Below are positions 1-8,771 of a stretch of 50,970 nucleotides of DNA, in pieces (position 1 is the first letter of the stretch; each line of letters begins with the position of its first letter). Made by a program: the position numbers and the translations under genes. The notes below the pieces were generated by a model that made no database searches, was not told the origin of the DNA, and was given only the letters and a program-made list of their open reading frames with translations. The stretch spans positions 1 through 50,970 of the forward strand of contig JABJJO010000205.1 of NCBI GenBank assembly GCA_018660825.1, read 5' to 3'. Source of the stretch: Planctomycetaceae bacterium (lineage in GTDB: Bacteria; Planctomycetota; Planctomycetia; Pirellulales; Pirellulaceae).

Positions 1-126
1 CGGTCACCTTCTCGTTCGCGGTCACCTTCTCGTTCGCGGTCACCTTCTCGTTCGCGGTCACCTTCTCGTTCGCGGTCACCTTCTCGTTCGCGGTCACCTT
101 CTCGTTCGCGGTCACCTTCTCGTTTA
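1..126 (-). repeat. 18-bp tandem repeat, about 7 copies, coding
   Basis: Six perfect copies plus one nearly perfect copy (the last two bases differ) of an 18-bp unit run from the window edge to 126. Read on the minus strand in the frame of the gene that starts at 440, each unit encodes Arg-Glu-Gly-Asp-Arg-Glu. The unit is a multiple of three, so copy-number changes keep the frame. The array is cut by the window edge, so its true copy number is unknown. Confidence 0.97.
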
Positions 127-440
127 AGCACAGCCATCTTCTTTTTGATTTGTTGTTCAACTTCGAACGCCGCATCAGCTTTTCCCGCTTCACGAAGTTC
201 GTTGTATTTCTTTCGCAACTGATAGATTTCGCGAATCATTTGTTCGCGTGAACTAACCTCGCGCTGATCAGTCCGTTCGGTTCCTGCCTCTCGTTCATCC
301 GACTGCTGAGAAACCGATTCTCGCGTTGGCCGTGGCGGTGAGAATGGGTTTTCATCCGCCACCGAATATCCCACTATTGCCAAGGCAGCCATGCCAACAA
401 ATAGACTGCTTGCAATCACGATCACTGAACGCGTTTTCAT
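1..440 (-). CDS. Exported or membrane-anchored protein with charged hexapeptide repeats (partial)
   Basis: The frame is open from an ATG at 440 to the window edge, so only the first 146 residues are present. The start is preceded by a strong GAGGAG ribosome site seven bases upstream. Residues 1-28 form a basic N-terminus plus a hydrophobic segment, read as a signal peptide or anchor. A Pro-rich stretch follows, then a Glu/Arg/Lys-rich helical region around residues 60-105, then the REGDRE repeats. The repeats are strongly charged and probably helical or disordered. I do not recognise the family; function unknown. The C-terminus lies beyond the window. Confidence 0.75.
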   Translation of the reverse strand, partial: MKTRSVIVIASSLFVGMAALAIVGYSVADENPFSPPRPTRESVSQQSDEREAGTERTDQREVSSREQMIREIYQLRKKYNELREAGKADAAFEVEQQIKKKMAVLKREGDREREGDREREGDREREGDREREGDREREGDREREGD

Positions 441-564
441 CTCGATACTCCTCAATAATTTAAAACGACCGGAGGAACAACTACGTTCCCACGCCATATG
501 TAATAATACCAAAAGTATTCGCTGGATATCGCAAATACTATGCTAGCCACCAAAAAACCGGGAT

Positions 565-2295
565 TCAATCCCACCACCAAACTGATTTAGGTAACGACAA
601 GCTTGCATTGCCTTTGTGTTCGGCTTCTAAAATACCGTAAGAATCGTAGACAATATTATCTTCCGCGACCACCATTCGGGGGTCTAGCAGAACCCCCCCA
701 CTCACACCGGCTAAAACTGTCTTTCCACCAACAACACGATGGCTGATAACTGATTCGACTGCCGTTGGCGGTACCGCTTGGGCAACGCGATATCCATTTT
801 CATCTAAAAAGTAATCCAGATTCCAATGAACGCGAGTATGCAAGTCTTCAGATTTTATCAACATCGTAATCAGGGCTAAATCAAATACGTTACGCAGTTC
901 GCCATACACGGGATACTGCTGCGAGAGTTGTTCAAAGTTCTTGGTGAATTCGATTGCGAATTGTTGTGTCAGCGGATCAGATTTGCCTGTGCCAACGCGA
1001 TTACCAAGCTTCCCAATCAATTCATTTTCACTCAACACTTTTACTCCAGATCCAATAATTTCAAACGCTTGACCATCCTTCGTCGCATGCAAAGAATTGT
1101 AGTTTGTCGTAAACCACCATCGCAACATACTTAACGCCTGTGGAGTTCCCGTCTTCTCAGCAGCTTGTTTGAGATTATCCATATAACTATTCATACCGGG
1201 AACACCTGGCACCAACCCCATTCCGATAAGCTTCATATGATAGTCGGCTTCAACCAAAGTTTTAGCCAGATGAGTTTGAGTGTCGACGCCAAACACTTGA
1301 ACATCCTGACGTCCCATACTATCTCGCAGGCCACTAAGCCATTGTTCCGTTCTTCCCGTTACAATTTGTTTCCCAGCGGCATTCTTAAGATATTGCTGAG
1401 TTTTAAGCAGATTGTTAGCTCGAGGCGTAATCGAACATCCCAATGTCGGATCATTTGAGAACGCATTTCGCAGTAACTCGACCAAGTGATCCAGCTTTAC
1501 AGTCGGACGGCGAGTACGTTGGTGAACAATACGCCCATTAGCATCCGCATTCCATTGCCCCGCAGGGCCGGCAATAACGATATCTCTCGATTCTGGATAA
1601 ACTAAAACGTATTGGATTTTATAGATTCCCGCCAAGTTTTTCATAGCGGCTTCCGCATCACGACCTTGCATTCGCAGCAATTCCAATTCACGCTGCAATC
1701 GTACTAAAGAGACTTTGCGCAATGAAGACTCTTCACGGACGTCCTGCCCATGTTCGCTGAACATTCCATCAAACTGATCACGACGAATAACTTTTAGCTC
1801 GGCTGAGTTGTTTACATCGAGTCGCACCATCAAACCGTCGCGATCAATATAGATACCACCGGGGAATGGTTGAATCGTCCCCGATCCGCCCGCATCGTCC
1901 CAAGACAGGGGTTCAATCGTAGACTTAATTAAATTGATTAATGTGTCAAAATCTGCTTGGGCCGCGCCGCCCTGAGCTGCCTGTTCCGCTTGCCCTGACG
2001 ATCCCGAACTGTTGTTGAGTTGTTGGCCGGCAAAGCTCGTCATCGATCCTAATGAACCCAGTGCCCCGTGCCGATTGCCATTTTGGGCTTGGCGACGCGC
2101 GACTGCGCCTAAGAACTGATTCCGCTTGCCTACGATCACTTGGCCTTCTGCTAGCCGCTGAGCTTGTGCAAATTCACCCGCATCCAAAAGCCTATTGAGC
2201 TGCTGCTCGTTCACCGATACTTCTTGAGCCTGACATGTCACGCTTAGCAATAGCACGCACTGAAGGATCGCCATGATATCAATACATTTTCGCAT
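565..2295 (-). CDS. Secreted planctomycete protein, DUF1598-like
   Basis: A 576-residue protein with a signal peptide (hydrophobic residues about 8-22, ending near Cys-Gln-Ala-Gln). A helical region follows that resembles a degenerate TPR (Leu/Ala/Glu-rich, residues 30-60), then a Gln/Ser/Gly-rich linker near 85-112. The large C-terminal part includes a stretch near residues 270-300 that resembles the planctomycete DUF1598 family (a conserved Asp-Pro-x-x-Gly-Cys-Ser-Ile segment). The family is lineage-restricted and has no known function. ATG at 2295. Transcribed divergently from the LarA-like gene at 2585. The DUF1598 assignment is from memory of the motif and is moderate. Confidence 0.8.
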   Translation of the reverse strand: MRKCIDIMAILQCVLLLSVTCQAQEVSVNEQQLNRLLDAGEFAQAQRLAEGQVIVGKRNQFLGAVARRQAQNGNRHGALGSLGSMTSFAGQQLNNSSGSSGQAEQAAQGGAAQADFDTLINLIKSTIEPLSWDDAGGSGTIQPFPGGIYIDRDGLMVRLDVNNSAELKVIRRDQFDGMFSEHGQDVREESSLRKVSLVRLQRELELLRMQGRDAEAAMKNLAGIYKIQYVLVYPESRDIVIAGPAGQWNADANGRIVHQRTRRPTVKLDHLVELLRNAFSNDPTLGCSITPRANNLLKTQQYLKNAAGKQIVTGRTEQWLSGLRDSMGRQDVQVFGVDTQTHLAKTLVEADYHMKLIGMGLVPGVPGMNSYMDNLKQAAEKTGTPQALSMLRWWFTTNYNSLHATKDGQAFEIIGSGVKVLSENELIGKLGNRVGTGKSDPLTQQFAIEFTKNFEQLSQQYPVYGELRNVFDLALITMLIKSEDLHTRVHWNLDYFLDENGYRVAQAVPPTAVESVISHRVVGGKTVLAGVSGGVLLDPRMVVAEDNIVYDSYGILEAEHKGNASLSLPKSVWWWD

Positions 2296-2584
2296 TAAAT
2301 CCCCTAATTTGTACTTACGCCACCGACGCGACTGACAATCGAGTGTTTAATTGGTTCCCCTTAGATTATACGTCATCATTTCGCAGATACCAAACACCCT
2401 TTTTACTATCTCACATGTTGTTTACGGTCTTCAGAGCAGACGATAAAATTAATTACCACCGTAGAATGAGATTACTAAAGCGTATTGAGTGGACAAAAAA
2501 ACCTAGCCATACACATGCATTCTAGACAATACGAATTTACTAACACTTTTTTGAACGCCTTTAATTACAAACGACGGAGCTCCG

Positions 2585-3790
2585 ATGGACGTATCACTAC
2601 CGTATGGCACGCAGAGCAAGTGTGGATTTGTTATCCAAGCAGCACAATCAGTCAACTTACCACCTCAGCTTACTATTAAAGATACGGCAACCGCGGCCCC
2701 ATTGGTTGAAGTTGCAAATAATGGTCTCAACAACCCCACAGAATTCCCAGCCCTGAGTGACACTATTTTCCCAGGTGACACGCTGGCCATTGCCGTCGAA
2801 CCAGACCTGCCAAAATGTGGTGAGTTATTACATGCGTTGCTATCCTACCTTCGCACAAACACAGTCCTATCGGCCAATGACATTACTATTGTTTATGGTG
2901 GCAATACAAATCAGTTTAAAAGCCTTACACTACCTAAAAAACTTGCGGACATCTTTGACACCGACTTGAAGTTTGAAGTACACCTGCCCGAGGAATCCGA
3001 AAAACAGGCATTTCTCGCAACGGCAGAAAATGGCGAGCCTATTCGATTTAACAAGTCACTAGTCGATGCGGACATTGTCATTCCCCTGTCGGTTCAACTC
3101 CCCAACACGCTATCAGACCATATTGGGTTTTATCATTGCTTATACCCCACATTTGCTGACCGCGCAGCACAATCTCAAGCCAGCAAAGATACGACTGGAA
3201 ACGAAACACAACCATCGCAAGATGCAATCACCGCCGCGGAAATGCTGGGAGTTCAATTCATCATCAAAGTAACGCCAGGGGTCGGCGATGAAATTGCCAA
3301 CTTCGCAGCTGGTGATATCAAAACTTTGGCGTCTCAACTTGACTCCGGTAAACAACGATATCCTGAATGGGACGCCGCAGAACTGACAGTTGGCACGATC
3401 AGTGGCCACACCAGTTGCAATTCATGGGAAACGATAGCCCGAGCTCTTAACACGCTAGCCGATGTGACACTTGAATCCGGCACGATCGTCCTCTGCACAG
3501 AAATGGCTGAACAAATGCCCTCGATCCTAAACGCCTTGCGTGCTCCCGACGCACTGGAAGACATTGAATATCATTTAGAGCAACAATCGAGCCCGCATCT
3601 ACAAATCGCACGCGCGCTGTTCCAACTGCGCGATCTGTTTCACATCTGTTTGCTTAGCAATCATGATCCTGCCGAAGTCGAAAGTTTGGGAATCGCCCCG
3701 ATTGAAGACGTCGCACAAATCCAAAAACTCGTGGATGCCAGTTCCAGTGTCAACTGTGTCATCGATGCCCACCGTATCACATTTCGCTAA
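2585..3790 (+). CDS. LarA/DUF2088-like protein, probably without the nickel cofactor site
   Basis: A 401-residue protein matching the lactate racemase (LarA, DUF2088) layout: an N-terminal 'LPYG' segment, a Gly-Asp-x-hydrophobic core strand near residues 63-70, a His-Leu-Pro-Glu segment near 138, an 'NKSLVDADIVI' strand near 161-171, and a C-terminal 'GHTSCNSW' helix start. Known LarA binds a nickel-pincer nucleotide through a Lys and several His and has a DHTRP-type motif. Here the DHTRP position reads EPDLPK, and the GGxK-type loop after the DAD motif is replaced by a HIGFYHCLYP segment. Racemase activity is therefore doubtful. A GGAGCTCC stretch precedes the ATG. The ygfZ-like gene follows after 40 bp, probably in one transcript. 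Confidence 0.8.
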   Translation: MDVSLPYGTQSKCGFVIQAAQSVNLPPQLTIKDTATAAPLVEVANNGLNNPTEFPALSDTIFPGDTLAIAVEPDLPKCGELLHALLSYLRTNTVLSANDITIVYGGNTNQFKSLTLPKKLADIFDTDLKFEVHLPEESEKQAFLATAENGEPIRFNKSLVDADIVIPLSVQLPNTLSDHIGFYHCLYPTFADRAAQSQASKDTTGNETQPSQDAITAAEMLGVQFIIKVTPGVGDEIANFAAGDIKTLASQLDSGKQRYPEWDAAELTVGTISGHTSCNSWETIARALNTLADVTLESGTIVLCTEMAEQMPSILNALRAPDALEDIEYHLEQQSSPHLQIARALFQLRDLFHICLLSNHDPAEVESLGIAPIEDVAQIQKLVDASSSVNCVIDAHRITFR

Positions 3791-3830
3791 TCACAGTTTT
3801 TCACAAAAACACGTTTTTAGGAATCCTTTC

Positions 3831-4694
3831 ATGCCATCTACCACCCTACCTGAACACGGATTTTGCCGCATGCCACGGCAAACTATCATTAAGATTTGTG
3901 GTACCGATCGCGTCACGTTTTTGCATAACTTCTGTACGAACGATATTAAACAACTCACCAATGAAGATTCGTGTGAGTTATTTATCACAACAGTCCAAGG
4001 CCGTTGCCTCGGATATGCAACGGTTACCGCACTCGAGGATTCATTGGTGCTCGCCACCGCGCCGGGCCAGAGCGAGACGATCATCGAACATTTGTCCAAA
4101 TACATTATCACTGAGGATGTGAGTTTTGTTGATTTCAGTGAATACAATGCCTTTCTAATAACCTCCGCGGGCGACACTTCGTTTAAAATCGGCAAACAAG
4201 ACAATGGTAATATCATTCTTGCCTGTCATTGGATGAAGGCTAACGCGGTTTGGGTATTTAGTGCCGATGATCAACCGGCGGAGATTCAGGGGCGTGAATC
4301 GTTTTCACCCGACCAAGCGAATGCACGGCGAATTGAAAACCGAATCCCTGTTTATGGGCTGGACGTTTGCATCGACAACTTACCCCATGAAATCCAGCGC
4401 ACCGCCCAAGCTATCAACTTCAACAAAGGATGCTACCTGGGACAGGAACCAATCGCCCGAATCGATGCGCTGGGCCACGTAAATTGGATGTTAGTTTTGA
4501 TTCAATTTTCAACCGAAGTATCTATCGCGCCCCATGCGAACCTTACTGCGAATGACAAAGTCGTCGCCAAAATCGGTTCTGTCCAAACTGTCCACAACAC
4601 CAGCGAACGATATGCTTTGGCACTAGTCCGACGCGAGCTCGCCGTTGCCTCGACCGACATCCAAACCGACCAAGGCGACATCAAGGTGATGTGA
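3831..4694 (+). CDS. ygfZ: YgfZ/GcvT-family folate-binding protein
   Basis: A 287-residue YgfZ-type protein. YgfZ is a tetrahydrofolate-dependent factor that supports assembly or repair of some iron-sulfur enzymes. The family signature Lys-Gly-Cys-Tyr-x-Gly-Gln-Glu is present as KGCYLGQEP near residue 200, including the functional Cys. The N-terminus contains the GcvT-like 'GTDRVTFLHNFCTNDI' segment. The frame is open further upstream into the preceding gene, but the ATG at 3831, with AGGA about 9 bases before it, matches the family start. It lies 40 bp after the LarA-like gene and is probably co-transcribed. Confidence 0.9.
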   Translation: MPSTTLPEHGFCRMPRQTIIKICGTDRVTFLHNFCTNDIKQLTNEDSCELFITTVQGRCLGYATVTALEDSLVLATAPGQSETIIEHLSKYIITEDVSFVDFSEYNAFLITSAGDTSFKIGKQDNGNIILACHWMKANAVWVFSADDQPAEIQGRESFSPDQANARRIENRIPVYGLDVCIDNLPHEIQRTAQAINFNKGCYLGQEPIARIDALGHVNWMLVLIQFSTEVSIAPHANLTANDKVVAKIGSVQTVHNTSERYALALVRRELAVASTDIQTDQGDIKVM

Positions 4695-4774
4695 AATGTG
4701 GAAATTCTGTATCCCTCCAACAAAAAACGATTTACCGATCATTGCCTATTAGTGTCGGAACACGATTTACCTAA

Positions 4775-4790
4775 ATCTCACATTTGAGAT
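4775..4790. terminator. Small hairpin between convergent genes
   Basis: A perfect 6-bp stem (ATCTCA/TGAGAT) with a 4-nt loop lies in the 155-bp gap between the convergent ygfZ-like gene and the gene at 4850-5359. It is followed by CTTT on the plus strand and by TTAG on the minus strand. The stem is short and AT-rich, so a bidirectional terminator is only a possibility. Confidence 0.3.
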
Positions 4791-4849
4791 CTTTCGCGTA
4801 ATTATTGGTCCAAGTTTACCCACTGCAGCGCAGACAAATGGTCCCCCGC

Positions 4850-5359
4850 CTAACCAGACACACCTGGCACTCGGGCCACCTGTAGATTCAGCAGATGATC
4901 GTGACACCAACTGCAAAACCGCGTCGTCAACATTTTGGCCGTCGTCTGTTGATCAGCGGCCACAAACCCAATCACGTCGGCCTCGCCCGCTTCGATCGCT
5001 CCCACTAACTGGAACATATCTCGCCCCACTTGCCCGATGAATTCTTGCGTCTTTTCATCGTCCCATGAGGTACTGAGCAATTGTAATTTGCCGTCTTGCC
5101 GGGTGCGGCGCATACTTACCAATTGGCGATCCACTGCCTTGAGTAAACATCCGTGATGGTAAGCACGCCGCAAGGCTTGAGTTGCATTAAACTGATAAAC
5201 TGGGTCGACGCCAAAATATACCGCTAGCGACCCACACTCTCGGAAACCAAATACAATACGATCACCGTCTGCAAGACCTGAAACCTCTAATTCTACACGA
5301 TTCACCAAAGCAGTCGCTTCACGTAAAATATCTTCTCGATCAACTTCTTGCTTGGCCAA
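4850..5359 (-). CDS. Conserved-looking protein of unknown function, TTG start
   Basis: A 169-residue soluble protein with no signal peptide or membrane segment. The start is TTG at 5359: an ideal AGGAG lies seven bases upstream and no ATG occurs nearby in frame, so TTG initiation is well supported. Features include an N-terminal acidic helix, a 'GDRIVFGFRECGSLAVYFG' core strand region near residues 33-51, and a C-terminal CSWCH near residue 153. That motif matches the haem-c CxxCH pattern, but the protein appears cytoplasmic, so covalent haem is unlikely; metal binding is possible. I do not recognise the family. It is divergent from the Nudix gene. Confidence 0.75.
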   Translation of the reverse strand: MAKQEVDREDILREATALVNRVELEVSGLADGDRIVFGFRECGSLAVYFGVDPVYQFNATQALRRAYHHGCLLKAVDRQLVSMRRTRQDGKLQLLSTSWDDEKTQEFIGQVGRDMFQLVGAIEAGEADVIGFVAADQQTTAKMLTTRFCSWCHDHLLNLQVARVPGVSG

Positions 5360-5497
5360 GTGCTTACTCCTGCCGTTCAGTTCGTTTACGATTCACATTC
5401 CAGTTGCTGTTCCGTTAATATAAGCATAGTAGCAGCGGCCTTCATGTATCAACCCGTCAACTGTTCACGCAAAAAACTAGGACCAGAAATCTCCAAA

Positions 5498-6022
5498 ATG
5501 ACATCACCAGAAACTCAGCTATTATCAACCGCACGATTCGACGTTGTTGAAGTCCCCGCCATCGTCGGTGAACCCAATGGCAAAATGCGTCAGATTGTAC
5601 GCCACCCGGGCGCCGTCACCATCATTCCCGTAGTCGACAAGGATCACGTCTGTTTGATCAAGAATTACCGAGTATCCGTTGACAAAGTGTTGATTGAATT
5701 ACCCGCAGGGACACGAGAACCCGCTGAAGAAGCAAGCATCACTGCCGAACGTGAATTGATCGAAGAAACCGGATACCGCTGCGATAAACTAGAGTTGCTA
5801 CATCGTTTCTTACTTTCCCCTGGCATTCTTGATGAACAAATGTATCTTTATGTCGCAACAGGTCTCACCGCCGGACCCCCTGCTCGTGAAGAGGGTGAGG
5901 AAATTGACAATTTAGTCGTCACTTGGCAACAAGCAATCAATTGGGTCTTTAACGGTGAAATAGAGGACGCCAAAACCATTTCTGGATTACTGATGTTCGA
6001 CCACCTGCGAAAAAACCGCTGA
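5498..6022 (+). CDS. Nudix hydrolase, ADP-ribose pyrophosphatase-like
   Basis: A 174-residue protein containing a perfect Nudix box (G-x5-E-x7-REUxEExGU) at about residues 69-91, with REL-I-EETGY at its end. It resembles NudF/ADP-ribose pyrophosphatases, which hydrolyse ADP-ribose to AMP and ribose 5-phosphate: it has the 'RHPGAV' strand before the box and 'LLSPGILDE' after it, like the SPG-x-x-[DE] segment of that subfamily. The open frame extends upstream to 5348; ATG at 5498 best matches known N-termini, with ATG 5444 as the alternative. Substrate is inferred from the subfamily only. Confidence 0.9.
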   Translation: MTSPETQLLSTARFDVVEVPAIVGEPNGKMRQIVRHPGAVTIIPVVDKDHVCLIKNYRVSVDKVLIELPAGTREPAEEASITAERELIEETGYRCDKLELLHRFLLSPGILDEQMYLYVATGLTAGPPAREEGEEIDNLVVTWQQAINWVFNGEIEDAKTISGLLMFDHLRKNR

Positions 6023-6097
6023 TGCGGCGTACATGTGTAATTCTTATCATAGAAGTAATCTCGCAGACTATTATCCTTTCCCTTATTCTCACCTAAC

Positions 6098-7129
6098 ATG
6101 CCTCGTTATCCCGACATTCCAGAAATCGAACTACCGCTGCTGATTACGGGAGTGGCAGGCGTTTCCGGATACAATGCGTTCAAGTATTACTACGAAAAAT
6201 ACCCCGGCCAAGTCATTGGAACGCGGCGTAAAGAGTATTGGCCACTTTCTGGTGACGGCTTGGTCGGTTGTGATGTCACCAACCAAGAGTCCATCACTGC
6301 GTTATGTCAGCAACATTCCTTTCGATCTGTCATCAATTGTCTAGGAACGTGCAAGCTAAAATCCTGTGAACTTGACCCAGTCATGGCTCATCGCGTTAAT
6401 GTGCAAGGCATCAACAACCTCGTCAACGCACTTCAACAAAGTGGTTCTAGCGATGCTACGATGATTCACCTTTCGGTCGATTTAGTATTTTCCGGAAAAA
6501 CTGCGGGCAAACAATATATCGAATCGGACACGCCCGACCCTGTCACCGTCTACGGTAAGACGATGGTCGAAGCGGAACATATCATTTTGGATCGCATGCC
6601 TCACGCAACCATTCTGCGCATATCATTACCGATGGGCTCTAGCTTCAGCGGTCATGCCGGAGCGATTGATTGGATTCAATCGCGGTTCAAAAACAATAAA
6701 CCAGCCACATTGTATTTTGACGAAATTCGCAGGCCCCAATACACCGACTGTCTCAACAAACTCACACACTGGCTGCTGACCCATCCGCTTTCTGGCATAT
6801 TTCATGCTGGCGGTGTACGTCAACTTAGCCTGTTCGAAATCGCACAAATTGTTAATCTAATCGGCGGTTATAACCCATCTTGTCTAATTGGGTGCCCCCG
6901 CATCGATGCCGGCCCTATGCCACCTCGAGCAGGAGATGTCAGCTTAGATAGCTCTCGACTGCAAACAGTATTGGGATTCGCCCCGTTTGATCCATGGCCG
7001 CTCCAAGACATTTACGTACCAACCGGCCGATCGTGGCACTTGGATCCAACAAATGCTCTAGACGATACAGTCATCACAGGTTCACCGGAACTTCTCGATT
7101 CTACGCTCTATAACAACCCTGCTCGCTAA
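6098..7129 (+). CDS. RmlD-like NAD(P)-dependent sugar-nucleotide reductase/epimerase family protein
   Basis: A 343-residue extended short-chain dehydrogenase. The N-terminal Rossmann motif TGVAGVSG (residues 17-24) fits TGxxGxxG. The middle resembles RmlD/MAT2B: 'NVQGINNL', the 'HLSVDLVFSG' strand, and 'TPDPVTVYGKT'. RmlD reduces dTDP-4-dehydrorhamnose. The family's catalytic Tyr-x3-Lys pair is altered here: Tyr152 is present, but position 156 is Met and a Lys sits at 154, so catalysis may differ or be lost. It starts 75 bp after the Nudix gene on the same strand. No other dTDP-sugar genes lie nearby, so the substrate is open. Confidence 0.8.
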   Translation: MPRYPDIPEIELPLLITGVAGVSGYNAFKYYYEKYPGQVIGTRRKEYWPLSGDGLVGCDVTNQESITALCQQHSFRSVINCLGTCKLKSCELDPVMAHRVNVQGINNLVNALQQSGSSDATMIHLSVDLVFSGKTAGKQYIESDTPDPVTVYGKTMVEAEHIILDRMPHATILRISLPMGSSFSGHAGAIDWIQSRFKNNKPATLYFDEIRRPQYTDCLNKLTHWLLTHPLSGIFHAGGVRQLSLFEIAQIVNLIGGYNPSCLIGCPRIDAGPMPPRAGDVSLDSSRLQTVLGFAPFDPWPLQDIYVPTGRSWHLDPTNALDDTVITGSPELLDSTLYNNPAR

Positions 7130-7283
7130 AAACCTCGTGAATTTCACGGCGGAAACATTTCCGAACAGCACATTTTCAACCTATAATTAAATATTACCAA
7201 AATACGATTAATCTACACTTATGATGGTTTATCACGACGGCGTTAGATTCACACAAACAGGCTCTCAAAAATAGATTAGGCAA

Positions 7284-8009
7284 ATGGGAATACGATTTAT
7301 TTGTCCAAATTGTGACAAGAAACTCAATGTCAAAACGCACCTAGCGGGAAAGCGTGGAATCTGCCCGGATTGTAACACGCGCATTCGAATTCCGATTGAT
7401 CTGTCGGCAGTCTCCTCGAATGGTGAACAAGCCGCAACGACGTCCTATCAAGTTGCACAACAAGCGGAAGACAAACCACGGGTTCCTCTCTCAATAGAAC
7501 GATGTCTCAATGAAAAACCAGATTTGAATTGGTATATTCGCCCAGCCGGCGGAGATGAATATGGACCCGCCGATAATGTTCTACTTCGCGTGTGGGTCAA
7601 CGAACAACGTATTGGAGCCGACACCGAACTCCGCCGTGACGATTGGCTACAGTGGAAATCAGCCAGCGCAATCTTCATCGACTTCTCTGGAAAACCAACT
7701 TCTGACGTTTCCTCTAATTCCACAAGCGAGACAACCGGTACCGCGTTTACAAATGGACAAACGCCAACAACATATGAGGAAGATGTTGACCTAGGTGATG
7801 AAGAGTTCTTAGCGGCGTTAGAGTATCAAGCGAATGACACCAACGGAGATTTCGCCTTTGCAAATCTAGAAATCGATCAATCAACCATGGCTCAACGCAA
7901 TTTACAATCACCAGATTCTTCTAAAAACAAGCGGACTACCGGTATCGCCCTAGGTATACTATCGGTCATCATACTTGTATCACTTATCGTTATTTTCAGT
8001 TTGACATAA
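7284..8009 (+). CDS. Tail-anchored protein with zinc ribbon and GYF_2-like domain
   Basis: A 241-residue protein. Residues 7-30 form a zinc ribbon (CPNC and CPDC pairs). Residues about 78-125 resemble the GYF_2 domain of bacterial membrane proteins: 'WYIRPAGGDEYGP', then a hydrophobic helix and 'WLQWKSA'. An acidic, Gln/Asn/Ser-rich linker follows. The last 23 residues are one hydrophobic helix, so the protein is probably C-terminally anchored with the domains in the cytoplasm. The combination is common in planctomycetes and has no known function. A terminator-like hairpin follows at 8050. Confidence 0.8.
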   Translation: MGIRFICPNCDKKLNVKTHLAGKRGICPDCNTRIRIPIDLSAVSSNGEQAATTSYQVAQQAEDKPRVPLSIERCLNEKPDLNWYIRPAGGDEYGPADNVLLRVWVNEQRIGADTELRRDDWLQWKSASAIFIDFSGKPTSDVSSNSTSETTGTAFTNGQTPTTYEEDVDLGDEEFLAALEYQANDTNGDFAFANLEIDQSTMAQRNLQSPDSSKNKRTTGIALGILSVIILVSLIVIFSLT

Positions 8010-8049
8010 CCCTGATCCATGATCACTACAACAAAGCCACTTAATCACT

Positions 8050-8072
8050 GGGGACATGTCCCCTTTATCTTT
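8050..8072 (+). terminator. Rho-independent terminator-like hairpin
   Basis: GGGGA, CATG, TCCCC form a 5-bp GC stem (6 bp if the loop is AT), followed directly by TTTATCTTT. It sits 40 bp after the stop of the zinc-ribbon gene and 18 bp before the next start. The core GGGGACATGTCCCC is also palindromic and resembles REP-type sequences, but only one copy was noticed. Confidence 0.55.
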
Positions 8073-8089
8073 CCAGAGGATTTAATTCG

Positions 8090-8662
8090 ATGCGTCAACT
8101 CTCTCACATAGCACTTTTTGCCACAATCATCATAACTTCGACTGCATTTGTATCAGCAGCAGATAAGACTAAAACAGTCACAGCCAAAGACATTAAGCTG
8201 ACTGTTCCAACGAGCTGGAAACAAGGAGAACTTTCCAATAACCTGCGAACTGCACAATTTGAAGTGCCTGCTGCCGAAGGGGACAAGGATGCTGCCGAAC
8301 TCGTTGTCTATTTTTTTGGCGGAGCGGGTGGCGGAGTCAATGCAAATTTGCAGCGTTGGGCTGGGCAATTCCAAGGCGCTGGCAAAAAACAAAAGACCTC
8401 TGAAGGGAAATCAACTCAGGGAAAATACTATCTGATTGATATTACCGGTGTCTATAACAAGCCTATTGGCCCACCAATTCAACGCAAAACCAATCCGACC
8501 GCCGGCTACCAAATGCTTGGTGTTGTTTTAGTCGTGAAAGACAAAGGCAATTACTTCCTAAAACTAACCGGACCACAGAAAACTGTTTCTCATTGGGCCA
8601 GCACGCTACGAACATCTTTCGGAGCTGATATCAAAGCTGAAAAGGAAGCAGAACTCGAATAA
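8090..8662 (+). CDS. Small exported protein of unknown function
   Basis: A 190-residue protein with a clear signal peptide (residues 1-23, ending Val-Ser-Ala-Ala). The mature part begins with a 'KLTVPTSWKQ' strand, then 'RTAQFEVPAAEGDKDAAEL', a Gly-rich turn (GGAGGGV) and 'NLQRWAGQF'. It ends in a Lys/Glu-rich tail. The pattern looks like a conserved planctomycete/verrucomicrobial periplasmic family, but I cannot name it. Start is ATG with AGAGGA about 10 bases upstream. Confidence 0.8.
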   Translation: MRQLSHIALFATIIITSTAFVSAADKTKTVTAKDIKLTVPTSWKQGELSNNLRTAQFEVPAAEGDKDAAELVVYFFGGAGGGVNANLQRWAGQFQGAGKKQKTSEGKSTQGKYYLIDITGVYNKPIGPPIQRKTNPTAGYQMLGVVLVVKDKGNYFLKLTGPQKTVSHWASTLRTSFGADIKAEKEAELE

Positions 8663-8771
8663 TAATCCTTTTCGCCAAACGAATAGTTATAGCGCAAAGG
8701 AATTCACGGCAAAAAGAAACACTGCAATGCTATAGAACTGCAAAGTATGGTCACCGCAAAGGTTTTAGCAA

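Noticed and set aside
1-126. CRISPR array
   Set aside because: Units are directly adjacent without spacers and encode a protein repeat.
3663-3830. N-terminal extension of the ygfZ-like gene
   Set aside because: It overlaps the end of the LarA-like gene in another frame and has no family similarity; ATG 3831 has a ribosome site.
4889-4903. c-type cytochrome from CSWCH
   Set aside because: No signal peptide or membrane anchor, so haem attachment is unlikely.
8050-8063. REP element of a RAYT transposase system
   Set aside because: Only one copy and no transposase in the window; a terminator explains it better.
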